Assembly (NCBI RefSeq): GCF_003073175.1
Contig: NZ_QBBX01000004.1
Location: forward strand, 16,375-80,374
From: Peribacillus acanthi
GTDB taxonomy: Bacteria > Bacillota > Bacilli > Bacillales > DSM-1321
DNA length: 64,000 bases
Direction of reading: 5' to 3'
Shown here piece by piece: positions 20,191-30,406 of this stretch. How positions within the stretch are numbered: the first letter of the stretch is position 1; the number at the start of each line of letters is the position of its first letter. The notes under the pieces are model-generated. The model was not told the origin of the DNA, searched no databases, and saw only the letters and a list, made by a program, of their open reading frames with translations. A program made the position numbers and the translations under genes.

Positions 20191-21459
20191 CTATAAAAAG
20201 AAACGTTGGATATCATTCCAAGTTACTACAAGCATTAATAGCATTAGTAGGGCGAATCCAATAAAATGGACCATTCCTTCCTTTTGACGGTCTACCGGTT
20301 TGCCTCTTACTGCTTCAACCGCGAAGAACATCAATCTTCCACCATCAAGAGCGGGAATAGGAAGTAAATTCATTATTCCTAAATTGATACTAAGGACAGC
20401 AGCCCATTTCATTAAGTAGAAGAACCCAGACTTTGCAACTTCCTCTGTGGATACGTAAATCCCTACTGGCCCTGAAAGCATATCAATAGAAAATTGACCT
20501 GTAATCAATTGACCAAGCATAACAATGATCTGTTTTGTCCAGAAATAGGTTTCCGTAACACCGTGAGTCAATACTTTTACTGGGGATTTCTCTACAGGAG
20601 GATAAACTCCAATAACACCTATTTGTTTACCTTCACGCTCGATTTCTTTTGGAATCACAGGGATATCAAGTGTTTCTCCATCCCTTTCAACGACAAACGA
20701 AATTTCTTCACCAGGATGCTTTTGAATGGACTGTTGAACATCCATCCAGGAAGAAACTTCTTCACCTTCGATTGATTGTACAACATCCCCTTTTTTCAAT
20801 CCTGAAGAAAGTGCGGCTCCATCTGTGGTCAATTCACCTAAACGCGGTTCATCTACCACAACACCTTGAAAAGCAGCAATGATCATAAATAGGACGATAG
20901 CCAATAAAAAGTTCATCATAGGACCGGCAAAAATCGCCATTGTTCTTTGTCCTAAGGTCTTTGAAGCAAACTGGCGATGGTAAGGTGCGATTTGAGTACT
21001 AACGCCATCTTCAATAGTAACGGCATGTTCATCAATTCTAAAGGTTTGAAGTACTTCATCGTTGCCATCTTCATATCCTTTAATGAATAATTCACGCTCC
21101 ATATCCGCATTCTCTACTTCAATAACCTTGCAGTCAGGATAGCGATCTTTATTATTTAAAATAATTTTATCAACTAGCCCTGCACTATTAAATTGAAGAC
21201 CGACTCTATACCCTGGTTTCAATTCAACAGTTTCCGGATCTTCTCCTGCCATTCTTACAAAACCGCCTATTGGCAATAAACGAATTGTATAGACTGTTTC
21301 ATTTTTCTTAAATGCCAATACTTTAGGTCCAAAGCCTATGGCGAATTCTCTACATAAAATACCTGCTCGTTTGGCAAAAACCAAATGGCCTAACTCGTGG
21401 AAAAAGACCAATGCGCCAAAAATAATTACGAAAGAAATTACTGTTTGCAAAGTTTGCAC
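20191..21459 (-). CDS. rseP: Site-2 protease RseP/RasP (M50 intramembrane metalloprotease)
   Basis: The protein cuts transmembrane substrates within the membrane; in B. subtilis (RasP) these include anti-sigma RsiW and division protein FtsL. The 422 residues show a first membrane helix with the zinc motif HELGH (about residues 22-26), a PDZ domain (about 205-285, beginning GELTTDGAALSSGLKKGD), and the third zinc ligand region NLLPIPALDGGR near 360 in a later helix. The start is GTG with AAAGGTGG upstream. It ends the uppS-cdsA-dxr-rseP unit. Confidence 0.95.
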   Translation of the reverse strand: MQTLQTVISFVIIFGALVFFHELGHLVFAKRAGILCREFAIGFGPKVLAFKKNETVYTIRLLPIGGFVRMAGEDPETVELKPGYRVGLQFNSAGLVDKIILNNKDRYPDCKVIEVENADMERELFIKGYEDGNDEVLQTFRIDEHAVTIEDGVSTQIAPYHRQFASKTLGQRTMAIFAGPMMNFLLAIVLFMIIAAFQGVVVDEPRLGELTTDGAALSSGLKKGDVVQSIEGEEVSSWMDVQQSIQKHPGEEISFVVERDGETLDIPVIPKEIEREGKQIGVIGVYPPVEKSPVKVLTHGVTETYFWTKQIIVMLGQLITGQFSIDMLSGPVGIYVSTEEVAKSGFFYLMKWAAVLSINLGIMNLLPIPALDGGRLMFFAVEAVRGKPVDRQKEGMVHFIGFALLMLLMLVVTWNDIQRFFL

Positions 21460-21473
21460 TTATCCAACCACCT

Positions 21474-22631
21474 TTATTTTACAAAAGATTGGGTAATACT
21501 TCTTGCCTCTTTATCCACTTCAAGAATGGTTTCTAAATCAGGTTGAAAAATGGTCTGATGAGATTCCATTGTTCTTTCAATCAATTCTTCTATTTCCAAG
21601 AATAAGATTTTCCCATTCAAAAAGTGCTCAACAGCCACTTCATTAGCTGCATTTAGGACTGTTGGTAACGTACCACCCGTTTTCCCCGCTTCATAAGCAT
21701 AACGTAAACATGGGTATCGTTCAAAGTTCATGCTATTAAAATGAAGTTTAGCAATTTCTGACAAATCCAAACGTTTTGCTTCATGCGGTATCCTGTCTGG
21801 ATATGACAAAGCATACTGAATTGGTACTCTCATATCAGGTGTACCTAATTGAGCCATTACACTTGAATCATGGAATTGTACCATAGAATGAATGATGCTT
21901 TCTTTATGTAATAGTACCTGTATTTTTTCATAAGGAATATTAAATAACCAATGCGCTTCAATCACTTCTAAGCCTTTATTCATCATAGTCGCTGAATCAA
22001 TCGTTATTTTTGCCCCCATTGACCAATTAGGATGATTTAATGCTTGCTCTACGGTTACATCCTTTAGTTCCTCTCTCGTACGATCGCGGAAACTTCCACC
22101 AGAAGCGGTAATAATTAATGATTCTATATTCTTAGAGTTTTCTCCTTGCAAAGCTTGAAAAATCGCAGAATGCTCACTATCAACTGGCAATAATTTCACA
22201 CCATGCTTATTAGCAGCTTCCATTACTAAGTGGCCAGCTGTCACTAAAGTTTCTTTATTAGCAAGAGCAATATCTTTTTTTGCTTCAATTGCCTTCAATG
22301 TGGGGTATAATCCCACACTACCGATTACAGCATTTACAAGTATGTCGCTGTCAGCAAAAACAGCTACTTCTACCAATCCATCCATACCATGGACAAACTT
22401 AGTCGGCAGATGTCCAAACTCAGTTTTTAATAATTCACAGTCATCTTTTGTTTGCACTGAAACTAACTCTGGCTTTAGGTCAAGTACCCACTGCTTGGCC
22501 AAATCTAAATTACGTCCCACTGCAAAAGCGGTAATTTTAAAGTGCTGTGGATGCTGCTTCACGACATCAACAGTCTGTCTGCCAATAGAACCCGTTGCAC
22601 CTAATAAACTAATTTTCTTCAAACTTTTCAT
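21474..22631 (-). CDS. dxr: 1-deoxy-D-xylulose 5-phosphate reductoisomerase
   Basis: Dxr converts DXP to MEP using NADPH, the committed step of the MEP isoprenoid pathway that feeds the neighbouring UppS. The 385-residue product has the NADPH loop [14 protein letters not shown], the catalytic/metal region [13 protein letters not shown], and [14 protein letters not shown]. The substrate loop lies near [22 protein letters not shown] (described in parts), and the C-terminal helical domain is present. It sits 14 bases before rseP, likely translationally linked. Confidence 0.96.
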   Translation of the reverse strand: MKSLKKISLLGATGSIGRQTVDVVKQHPQHFKITAFAVGRNLDLAKQWVLDLKPELVSVQTKDDCELLKTEFGHLPTKFVHGMDGLVEVAVFADSDILVNAVIGSVGLYPTLKAIEAKKDIALANKETLVTAGHLVMEAANKHGVKLLPVDSEHSAIFQALQGENSKNIESLIITASGGSFRDRTREELKDVTVEQALNHPNWSMGAKITIDSATMMNKGLEVIEAHWLFNIPYEKIQVLLHKESIIHSMVQFHDSSVMAQLGTPDMRVPIQYALSYPDRIPHEAKRLDLSEIAKLHFNSMNFERYPCLRYAYEAGKTGGTLPTVLNAANEVAVEHFLNGKILFLEIEELIERTMESHQTIFQPDLETILEVDKEARSITQSFVK

Positions 22632-22712
22632 CTCCTACACCAAAGACAACACAAGTGCTTATCTTACTTATATTCGAGATTCGTCCACCACATCACATGA
22701 ATATCATAAATA

Positions 22713-23501
22713 TTATAATAAATGTAAGACGTGTAAAATTGGTAACACGAAAATAAGGCTATCTAATCGATCTAAAATCCCACCATGACCTGGCAGGAGG
22801 TTTCCTGAATCCTTTACACCGTAGTGGCGTTTGAAAGCAGATTGTACCAAATCTCCCATTTGACCAAAGATAGAAATAAGAGTAGCCATTATTAATAATT
22901 GGAATAATGTTGTATCAATATGTGATAGGAAAGCGAATAAAATAGCTACAATCCAAGCACAAATGATACCACCAATGGAACCTTCGATGGTCTTATTCGG
23001 ACTAATTTCAGGCCAGAGCTTTCTTTTTCCCATTGATCGCCCAACAAAATAGGCTCCAGAATCAGTAGCCCAAATCGTGAACAATGCAAAGAATATATAT
23101 ATTAATCCTGTTTCTCTAGTAGTAAAAAAGTAATAGAAGCCAAATCCTACGTACAATATTGATATAATCGAAAAACCAACGTCATCAAAAGTGAATGTAT
23201 TTTTCGATAGAACTGAGTAGGACAATAGTAAAATAACACCAATTAATACAAAATCAGATTTAGAATATCCATAAGATGTAAACCATTCCATTGCTGACGG
23301 TGGTAATAAGATTGACCACAATACTAAAAATGATACAGTAGTAGGAAATGAAGCCATTTTAAGCTTTTTCATTTTTATTAGTTCATACAAACCAATCGAT
23401 GCCAGTAATAACACTAACATCAGAAATGGCCAATTCCCATAAACTACAATCGGTAAGAATACAGCAGCAGCAAGGACTCCTGTAATAATTCTTTGTTTCA
23501 T
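22713..23501 (-). CDS. cdsA: Phosphatidate cytidylyltransferase
   Basis: CdsA makes CDP-diacylglycerol from phosphatidic acid and CTP, the branch point of phospholipid synthesis. The 262-residue membrane protein has about seven to eight hydrophobic segments and the family signature near the C-terminus, spanning SAFKRHYGVKDSGN and then GHGGILDRLDS, with the metal-binding aspartates. It lies between uppS and dxr, the standard Bacillus arrangement. Confidence 0.95.
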   Translation of the reverse strand: MKQRIITGVLAAAVFLPIVVYGNWPFLMLVLLLASIGLYELIKMKKLKMASFPTTVSFLVLWSILLPPSAMEWFTSYGYSKSDFVLIGVILLLSYSVLSKNTFTFDDVGFSIISILYVGFGFYYFFTTRETGLIYIFFALFTIWATDSGAYFVGRSMGKRKLWPEISPNKTIEGSIGGIICAWIVAILFAFLSHIDTTLFQLLIMATLISIFGQMGDLVQSAFKRHYGVKDSGNLLPGHGGILDRLDSLIFVLPILHVLHLL

Positions 23502-23559
23502 ATTAAATTATTTCCTCGCCTTCAGTTTTTAGGCAGTTTGTGTGGATTATACATAGAAA

Positions 23560-24333
23560 CTATTTGAGTCCACCATACCTTCTAGATCTTTGCTGATAAG
23601 TGCGAATTGCATCGAGTAAATGTTCTTCATTAAAGTCTGGCCATAAAACATCCGTAAACCAAAATTCTGTGTATGCTAACTGCCATAGCATGAAATTACT
23701 TAATCGAATTTCTCCACTTGTTCTAATTAATAAATCTGGATCGGAAAGATGCTTCGTCATTAAATAGTCAGAAAAGACTTCTTCAGTAATTTCTTCTTTA
23801 TTCAGTATACCATTATTTACATCTGCCAAAACCTTATGCACAGCATGAATCATTTCGGCACGACTACCATAATTCAATGCAAAATTCAGTACTAAGCCAG
23901 TGTTATCTCTAGTATCTATTTGTGCCTTTTCAAGAGCACGTTTTGTATGACTTGGCAGAAGATCTTTATCTCCCATCATTTCAACCTTTACATTTTCTTT
24001 TACTAATTCAGGAAGGAAGGTTCCTAAAAATTCCTCAGGAAGCTTCATTAGATAATCAACTTCTGTTTTAGGGCGCTTCCAATTTTCCGTTGAAAAAGCG
24101 TAAAGAGTAAGTGTTTTAACACCTAACTCACTTGCCTTTTTCGTAATTTTTCTAACTACCTTCATTCCCTCATGATGACCAGCTATTCTTGGCAGAGACC
24201 TTTTGCTCGCCCATCGCCCATTACCATCCATAATAATGGCAATATGAGCAGGAATATGTTCCATCTGAATATCATCAATATTAGTCTCTGAAGAGTCTTT
24301 TTTATTCGATAAACTTCTCCAAAGTTTTTTCAT
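23560..24333 (-). CDS. uppS: Undecaprenyl pyrophosphate synthase
   Basis: UppS condenses eight IPP units onto FPP to form the C55 lipid carrier for peptidoglycan and teichoic acid. The 257-residue protein carries the catalytic IIMDGNGRWA (the aspartate binds Mg-PPi), LTLYAFSTENWKRP, and the C-terminal LIRTSGEIRLSNFMLWQ signature. I chose the ATG at 24333, which has GGGGGA at the right distance; the upstream in-frame ATG overlaps that site. It starts a new unit after the frr terminator. Confidence 0.96.
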   Translation of the reverse strand: MKKLWRSLSNKKDSSETNIDDIQMEHIPAHIAIIMDGNGRWASKRSLPRIAGHHEGMKVVRKITKKASELGVKTLTLYAFSTENWKRPKTEVDYLMKLPEEFLGTFLPELVKENVKVEMMGDKDLLPSHTKRALEKAQIDTRDNTGLVLNFALNYGSRAEMIHAVHKVLADVNNGILNKEEITEEVFSDYLMTKHLSDPDLLIRTSGEIRLSNFMLWQLAYTEFWFTDVLWPDFNEEHLLDAIRTYQQRSRRYGGLK

Positions 24334-24484
24334 ATGTAAGTCCCCCATTACGTACCTGCTTATGTTCTTTAATAAAAATCTTATATAATAAAATTAACCT
24401 TTTTATTGCTTTATAGCAATATACTTACATCATTTGTGGGAACGAATGGGATATTTTATGTGATTTTATCTTTTGCATCAAATT

Positions 24485-24512
24485 AAAAGAAAAGGCCCCT
24501 TATTATGGGACC
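24485..24512 (-). terminator. Intrinsic terminator after frr
   Basis: The stem GGTCCC/GGGGCC (one G-U pair, loop ATAATAA) is followed on the minus strand by TTTTCTTTT, about 40 bases after the frr stop. Confidence 0.75.
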
Positions 24513-24551
24513 AATATAAAAGAATATGAAGTTTACAGTTATTTAGCCTGA

Positions 24552-25109
24552 TTATACTTCCATAATTTCTTTTTCTTTATCTTTTGCAACACCATCAACT
24601 TTAACAATATAGCTGTCAGTTAATTTTTGGATTTCTTCAGAATAGCCACGTAAGTCATCTTCTGTGATTTCGCCATTTTTCTCCAGCTTTTTCAAATCGT
24701 CATTTCCATCGCGTCGAATGTTACGTATTGCAACTTTTGCTTCCTCAGCTTCTTTTTTCACTTGTTTTGCTAATTCCTTACGACGTTCTTCTGTTAATGC
24801 AGGGATGGCAATACGGATGATAGATCCATCATTTGAAGGATTTAAACCTAAATCTGATTTTAAGATTGCTTTTTCAATATCACCCAAAACAGATTTGTCA
24901 TAAGGTTGAATCACTAATAGTCTAGCTTCTGGAACCGATATTCCAGCCATTTGATTAACAGGTGTAGGAGCACCATAATAATCAATTGTAATTTTATCTA
25001 ATAATGCAGCGCTTGCTCTTCCAGCACGGATGCTTGCTAGTTCTCTCGTAAGTGCTTGAACCGATTTTTCCATTTTATCTTTTGTTGCAGCTACTACTTG
25101 CTTCGGCAT
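24552..25109 (-). CDS. frr: Ribosome recycling factor
   Basis: RRF, with EF-G, splits post-termination ribosomes. The 185-residue length is standard. It opens [20 protein letters not shown] and holds the [18 protein letters not shown] motif, the [18 protein letters not shown] segment of the second domain, and [16 protein letters not shown]. The ATG has GGGGGAAA upstream and follows the pyrH stop almost directly, so pyrH and frr are cotranscribed. Confidence 0.97.
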   Translation of the reverse strand: MPKQVVAATKDKMEKSVQALTRELASIRAGRASAALLDKITIDYYGAPTPVNQMAGISVPEARLLVIQPYDKSVLGDIEKAILKSDLGLNPSNDGSIIRIAIPALTEERRKELAKQVKKEAEEAKVAIRNIRRDGNDDLKKLEKNGEITEDDLRGYSEEIQKLTDSYIVKVDGVAKDKEKEIMEV

Positions 25110-25110
25110 T

Positions 25111-25833
25111 TTATTTCCCCCTTACAATTGTTCCAATTGTTTCGCCCATTACAGCACGCTTAATGTTGCCTTTTTCCATGATTGAGAAAACGATTAACGG
25201 AATGTCGTTATCCATACAAAGTGAAGATGCTGTAGAATCCATAACTTCTAATCCCTCTTTTAATACATCTAGATAAGAGAGTTGGTCATATTTTACGGCA
25301 TTTTCATCTTTCTTAGGATCGGCATTATAAACTCCATCAACATTATTCTTTGCCATGAGGATAACTTCTGCTTCAATTTCAGCAGCACGTAATGCTGCAG
25401 TTGTATCAGTTGAAAAATATGGATTTCCTGTACCAGCAGCAAAAATGACAACACGTTTCTTTTCAAGATGTCTGATAGCACGTCTACGAATATACGGCTC
25501 AGCAACTTGTCTCATCTCGATAGAAGTTTGGACCCTTGTTTCAATACCTAAATGTTCTAAACTATCTTGCAGAGCTAAGGAGTTCATAATCGTTGCTAAC
25601 ATTCCCATGTAATCAGCAGTTGCACGATCCATACCCATTTCACTGCCAATTTTCCCACGCCAGATGTTACCGCCACCAACTACTACTGCAACTTCTACAT
25701 CTAATTCCGCGATTTCCTTTACTTGTTCAGCAATGGATTTAATTACAGAAGGGTTGATGCCAAAACCTTCAGCCCCTGCTAATGCTTCTCCACTTAGCTT
25801 CAATACCACTCTTTTATATTTTGCACTGCTCAT
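25111..25833 (-). CDS. pyrH: Uridylate kinase
   Basis: UMP kinase makes UDP from UMP and ATP in pyrimidine nucleotide synthesis. The 240-residue amino-acid-kinase-fold protein shows [20 protein letters not shown], the [20 protein letters not shown] segment and [15 protein letters not shown]. The ATG at 25833 is preceded by GGAGG; the longer reading frame upstream lacks a ribosome site and does not match the family. A TACAAT -10-like hexamer lies about 30 bases upstream, after the tsf terminator. Confidence 0.96.
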   Translation of the reverse strand: MSSAKYKRVVLKLSGEALAGAEGFGINPSVIKSIAEQVKEIAELDVEVAVVVGGGNIWRGKIGSEMGMDRATADYMGMLATIMNSLALQDSLEHLGIETRVQTSIEMRQVAEPYIRRRAIRHLEKKRVVIFAAGTGNPYFSTDTTAALRAAEIEAEVILMAKNNVDGVYNADPKKDENAVKYDQLSYLDVLKEGLEVMDSTASSLCMDNDIPLIVFSIMEKGNIKRAVMGETIGTIVRGK

Positions 25834-25898
25834 TAGAACCTCCAGATATGTAAGACATTGTATCATTTCAAATATTAAAGGAAAACCGTTCTAATTCT

Positions 25899-25928
25899 AA
25901 AAAATAGGGAACACAATGTGTCCCCTAT
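25899..25928 (-). terminator. Intrinsic terminator after tsf
   Basis: The stem ATAGGGGACACA/TGTGTTCCCTAT (small loop, one mismatch) is followed by TTTTTTAG on the minus strand, about 30 bases after the tsf stop. Confidence 0.9.
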
Positions 25929-25955
25929 AGTTTATTGTAGTGGTTTTACAATCAA

Positions 25956-26840
25956 TTAGTCTTTCTTAACTTGGCTCATTACTTCTTCAGCAAAGTTATC
26001 TTGACGTTTTTCAATTCCTTCGCCTACTTCGTAACGAACGAACTCTCTGATTGTTCCGCCTTTAGATTGAATGAATTGACCAACTTTTTGATCTGGGTTC
26101 TTAACGAATGATTGATCAACAACACAAATATCTTCGAAGAATTTGTTGATGCGGCCTTCAACCATTTTTGATACGATTGCTTCTGGCTTACCTTCGTTTA
26201 ATGCTTGTTGAGTCAATACTTCACGCTCTCTCTCGATCTCAGCTTGCGTTACTTGGTCACGAGAAACATAAAGAGGTTTTAATGCAGCGATATGCATTGA
26301 AACATCCTTAGCAGCAGCCTCGTCAGTAGAACCTTCAACAACTGTTAATACAGCGATACGGCCTCCCATGTGTAGGTAACCGCCGAATGAGTCAGCGTCC
26401 GTTTTAGTTTTAATTTCGAATCTACGAAGAGATAATTTTTCTCCGATTTTTGCAATTGCAGCGTTAATGTGATCTGCAACAGTAACCCCATTGCTCATAG
26501 TTTGAGTTAGAGCATCTTCAACGTTTGCAGGTTTGTTGCTTAGTAAGTGTTCAGCAAGTTCTTTAACAAGTACTTGGAAACCTTCGTTACGAGCAACGAA
26601 ATCTGTTTCTGAGTTCACTTCAAGGATTACAGCTTCATTTCCTTCAGTTAGGATATAAGTTGTACCTTCAGCAGCAATACGATCGCCTTTTTTAGCAGCT
26701 TTAGCGATACCTTTTTCACGAAGGTAATCGATTGCTTTCTCCATATCACCGTTCGTTTCAGTAAGTGCTTTTTTACAATCCATCATTCCAGCACCAGTTT
26801 TTTCACGTAGTTCTTTAACCATTTGAGCAGAAATTGCCAT
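25956..26840 (-). CDS. tsf: Elongation factor Ts
   Basis: EF-Ts recycles EF-Tu by nucleotide exchange. The 294-residue protein opens [20 protein letters not shown] with [12 protein letters not shown], the UBA-like N-terminal domain. The conserved [15 protein letters not shown] stretch that contacts the EF-Tu Mg site follows. Two dimerisation subdomains and a C-terminal [14 protein letters not shown] module complete it. It follows rpsB, separated by a hairpin that may tune its level. Confidence 0.97.
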   Translation of the reverse strand: MAISAQMVKELREKTGAGMMDCKKALTETNGDMEKAIDYLREKGIAKAAKKGDRIAAEGTTYILTEGNEAVILEVNSETDFVARNEGFQVLVKELAEHLLSNKPANVEDALTQTMSNGVTVADHINAAIAKIGEKLSLRRFEIKTKTDADSFGGYLHMGGRIAVLTVVEGSTDEAAAKDVSMHIAALKPLYVSRDQVTQAEIEREREVLTQQALNEGKPEAIVSKMVEGRINKFFEDICVVDQSFVKNPDQKVGQFIQSKGGTIREFVRYEVGEGIEKRQDNFAEEVMSQVKKD

Positions 26841-26955
26841 TAGGGTTGTCCTCCTTTAGGTATATGTACACTTATTAAAGTCTACTAGTTCATTTTCTAA
26901 AAGTTCCTTTTTCATTTTGCCAAAAAAGGAAGATAATTATCAACTATTTTATTCT

Positions 26956-26997
26956 CAAAAAAAGGTGATAAAAGGCCTTATCCTCTTATCACCTTTT
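26956..26997 (-). terminator. Attenuator-like hairpin between rpsB and tsf
   Basis: An 11-bp inverted repeat (AAAGGTGATAA/TTATCACCTTT, loop about 15) is followed by a T-run on the minus strand. It is about 65 bases after rpsB and 115 before tsf. In many bacteria the rpsB-tsf gap holds a partial terminator that adjusts the S2 to EF-Ts ratio. Confidence 0.7.
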
Positions 26998-27059
26998 CAT
27001 AATTAATAATTAATAAAAATGCACGACTCTGTCAACTTTGCTACAAAGCCTAATCTTTA

Positions 27060-27882
<823 letters not shown>

Positions 27883-27911
27883 AATATAGCATAACAAAAA
27901 TGGATATACAA
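27883..27911 (-). promoter_or_regulatory. SigA-type promoter for rpsB-tsf
   Basis: TTGTAT and TATATT lie 17 bases apart on the minus strand, in the gap between the swrB stop and rpsB. Spacing and hexamers are close to the vegetative consensus. Confidence 0.6.
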
Positions 27912-27924
27912 GAGTTTTTATGAA

Positions 27925-28572
27925 TTAACTCTTAAATTTTAATAATAATTCAATTTCAGTTTTACCTTTGTTTAATTTTTTTGCAATTTGTTCAAGACTC
28001 AATCCTTTTTCTAAAAGCTCATCGATTTGTTCTTGGATCGTTGAGTCCTTTTTTACATTATGCTTAGATAACTGTTGTTTGAAGGTATCCTTGAACTGAG
28101 ATTCTGGCTTTTGATTTGAAGAATGAGGGGGAATGGTTATTTCAACTTTATCTTTTTGCGTGAAAATCTTTTCAGAAAAATCCATTACATCATCATCAAG
28201 TTCTTGCAAGGTACTTTGCTTATAACTATTTAAGACTAAATTCGGATTCTGATTTAATGAAATTGAACTTTTTTCATCTAAATGTGAAACTTTAGAGACA
28301 ATTCCATTAGATATCTCTAAGGATGGATGAAGTGGATTTGAAGAAACTGGAGCTACCTTCATTTCAGTTGCTTTTTGAACCTGTGACATAAATTTTTCGT
28401 TATCATCCTTCATTTCAAGTAAGAAAGATTGTAAAATATCCTCTAACTCTTCAATTATCTTTCCTTGCTTACTTTCAGCTTGAACTAATCGGTTCTGCCT
28501 TTGATACAAAATAATTATGGCAAATATAGAAACTAGATTCAGAAGTATACTAATTGTGACTAGAAAAATCAT
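27925..28572 (-). CDS. swrB: SwrB/YlxL-like membrane-anchored protein (DUF6115)
   Basis: This 215-residue protein has one N-terminal membrane helix (about 3-22) and a coiled-coil-prone stretch (about 25-60). A poorly conserved linker follows, then a C-terminal segment (about 165-215) reading TIQEQIDELLEKGLSLEQIA, a helix-turn-helix-like motif shared by YlxL/SwrB proteins. B. subtilis SwrB promotes flagellar type III export activation and swarming. The place, last gene after sigD and before rpsB, is the same. The ATG at 28572 has GAGG eight bases upstream. Sequence conservation is low, so the assignment rests on layout and position. Confidence 0.72.
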   Translation of the reverse strand: MIFLVTISILLNLVSIFAIIILYQRQNRLVQAESKQGKIIEELEDILQSFLLEMKDDNEKFMSQVQKATEMKVAPVSSNPLHPSLEISNGIVSKVSHLDEKSSISLNQNPNLVLNSYKQSTLQELDDDVMDFSEKIFTQKDKVEITIPPHSSNQKPESQFKDTFKQQLSKHNVKKDSTIQEQIDELLEKGLSLEQIAKKLNKGKTEIELLLKFKS

Positions 28573-28582
28573 GTTCAAACCT

Positions 28583-28888
28583 CTATCCTAAAAAATCAAT
28601 ACTATTTCCTTTTGTCGGATGCTTTTCATTTGATGTTGTTTTCTTCTTTGTTTTTCTCTTATTTTGGTAAGAGTCATTGTTTCTTGACTCTCCATCTCTT
28701 TTTAAATGGGTATTATTTGTAGGTTCTTTTTTAACGACCGCATTTCCCTTCCATTCTGTTTGATTTTGAAATTCTAGTGCCGCTTCGTCGTTAGCTAATT
28801 GACCTCTCTGTTGCAATTGTTGTTGGATTTTCCCTGCATCAAACGTCCTTGGAAGAGCTATTTGCAATTCTATGGCTTTAAGGGTCAA
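28583..28888 (-). CDS. Uncharacterised hydrophilic protein between fapA and swrB
   Basis: This is a 101-residue protein. The first 30 residues (KAIELQIALPRTFDAGKIQQ) look structured and conserved-like, and the rest is a basic, low-complexity tail rich in Lys, Asn and Thr, ending KGNSIDFLG. There is no signal peptide or membrane helix. I chose a TTG start at 28888 because AAAGGAG lies nine bases upstream; the GTG three codons earlier touches that site. It ends 10 bases before the swrB start, so it belongs to the sigD-fapA-swrB unit. I recognise no family function; the context suggests flagella. Confidence 0.65.
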   Translation of the reverse strand: MTLKAIELQIALPRTFDAGKIQQQLQQRGQLANDEAALEFQNQTEWKGNAVVKKEPTNNTHLKRDGESRNNDSYQNKRKTKKKTTSNEKHPTKGNSIDFLG

Positions 28889-29018
28889 GAAAAGCACTCC
28901 TTTATCTTATAGCTAATGGCAAAATAGCAATTCTTTTTCTAATTGTTCTTTAGTTCCTACGCTATTGCCCTTATAGCAATGGTCCCTTTGGATGAAAATC
29001 TACTTGAACTTCAAAAAA

Positions 29019-30386
29019 TTATAAAGGAATTGTACTGATTTCACCTTGTAGAAACTTAACCTTACTATTTGAACACTTATAATTTGTTAACTTCGAATAT
29101 TTCCCAAAATGTATTTCTGTATTAGGATACATGGTACCTAAAACGGTTAATGACGCATCCATTTCTACAGACATAATGGCACGAAGTTGTTGTTCTTCTT
29201 CAGTTAAAGTTGATAGATCACTTTCCAATTTTCTCTGAGTCAATTTCTGCTTTTCTAGTAGTAAGCTTTCTTTTTGAGATAGCATTCCTTGTTGTTTCTC
29301 TATTAAATGAAGTTTTGATTTTAGCAAATTTAATTTATCTAAAGAACTTTTTAGGGAGAGTATACTCTTTTCAATTTCATTTATCTTACTAACCACCTGG
29401 TGCGGTTGGCCAATCCACACTTCTGTTTTAATATAATGGATACTTCCAATATCACGCACTTCAACTCCAGCAACAGAAGAAATTCTCCCACCTATCACTT
29501 GTCCATGTAATGCGATAATTCTTTCACCAGCCTCAATATTACTATGTAAAATGGAACCATCAACTGTTACCGTTTTACCGGCTACACAATTTGCTTGATT
29601 CAAATATTGACTATGAATATCTATACCAGCTCTTACGTAACCTTTGTGACCAGCGGTAATCCCACCGGACACAAGGATAGATCCGCCCGCTTCTAGTTCA
29701 GCCCCTTCAACTAGGCCAAAAATCTTTATGTCTCCACCAGCTTTTATTCTGAATCCGTTGGGAACGTTCCCTTTTACCACTACATTGCCAATAAAATCAA
29801 TGTTTCCTGTTTTCATGTCTAGATCACCTGGTACTTCATAAACTGGAAAGACATTGACAGAATTCGTCATAAAACTGATTTGTCCATCAATAGTGGAGTA
29901 AACATTCCCCATATTGAAGATGATATTCTTTCCGGGCTTTAAACTAAAAGGCTTGCCATCTTTTGCTTTAACAGGATTACCATTCACATCTTTTCCGACA
30001 ATACCTGGGGTTGGTGGAATAACTGAGGCAATTAGCTGTCCGCTTTTTACTGAAGGTATATTTAGAATGTCTTTAAAATTTACTAGCTTTGAAGCTTGGT
30101 GTTTATTGTTTGAGTTTGCAGATAACCGATTTATCAAATAACCGTCGTGACCATTTAAAGGTGGATGACCTTTAGCAATAATGAACGGAAAATGTACAGT
30201 ATCGATTTCATAACATAGCCTATTTACAGCATTTTGATCTATACCAAACACTACATTTTTATCTGAGAGCCATTGAACTAGTTGGTCCGGAGAAAAAGAA
30301 GAAGTTGGAAAAGATTCTTGTTTAATGTCAATAGATACTTCCATCCTGTCATTTTTTATTAACAGGGAAAATAGACTATCCATCAT
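29019..30386 (-). CDS. fapA: FapA-type protein (DUF342)
   Basis: This 455-residue DUF342 protein has an N-terminal domain (about 1-180), a repetitive Gly-rich beta-helix (about 180-320), and a C-terminal coiled coil (about 335-400). The beta-helix carries the units DFIGNVVVKGNVPNGFRIKA, GGDIKIFGLVEGAELEAGGS and ILVSGGITAGHKG. FapA proteins are flagellar assembly-associated, but their biochemical role is unsettled. A start at 30386 or 30383 is supported by AAAGGTTGAGG; the longer GTG start is less likely. It directly follows sigD. B. subtilis 168 has no gene here, so this is a lineage difference. Confidence 0.8.
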   Translation of the reverse strand: MMDSLFSLLIKNDRMEVSIDIKQESFPTSSFSPDQLVQWLSDKNVVFGIDQNAVNRLCYEIDTVHFPFIIAKGHPPLNGHDGYLINRLSANSNNKHQASKLVNFKDILNIPSVKSGQLIASVIPPTPGIVGKDVNGNPVKAKDGKPFSLKPGKNIIFNMGNVYSTIDGQISFMTNSVNVFPVYEVPGDLDMKTGNIDFIGNVVVKGNVPNGFRIKAGGDIKIFGLVEGAELEAGGSILVSGGITAGHKGYVRAGIDIHSQYLNQANCVAGKTVTVDGSILHSNIEAGERIIALHGQVIGGRISSVAGVEVRDIGSIHYIKTEVWIGQPHQVVSKINEIEKSILSLKSSLDKLNLLKSKLHLIEKQQGMLSQKESLLLEKQKLTQRKLESDLSTLTEEEQQLRAIMSVEMDASLTVLGTMYPNTEIHFGKYSKLTNYKCSNSKVKFLQGEISTIPL

Positions 30387-30406
30387 CTTCCTCAACCTTT
30401 CCACTT

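Noticed and set aside
25293..25505. Minus-strand frames inside pyrH, polC (13929-14168), pnp (3673-3894) and fliF (55990-56259).
   Set aside because: They are alternative frames of the conserved genes in which they lie, with no independent support.
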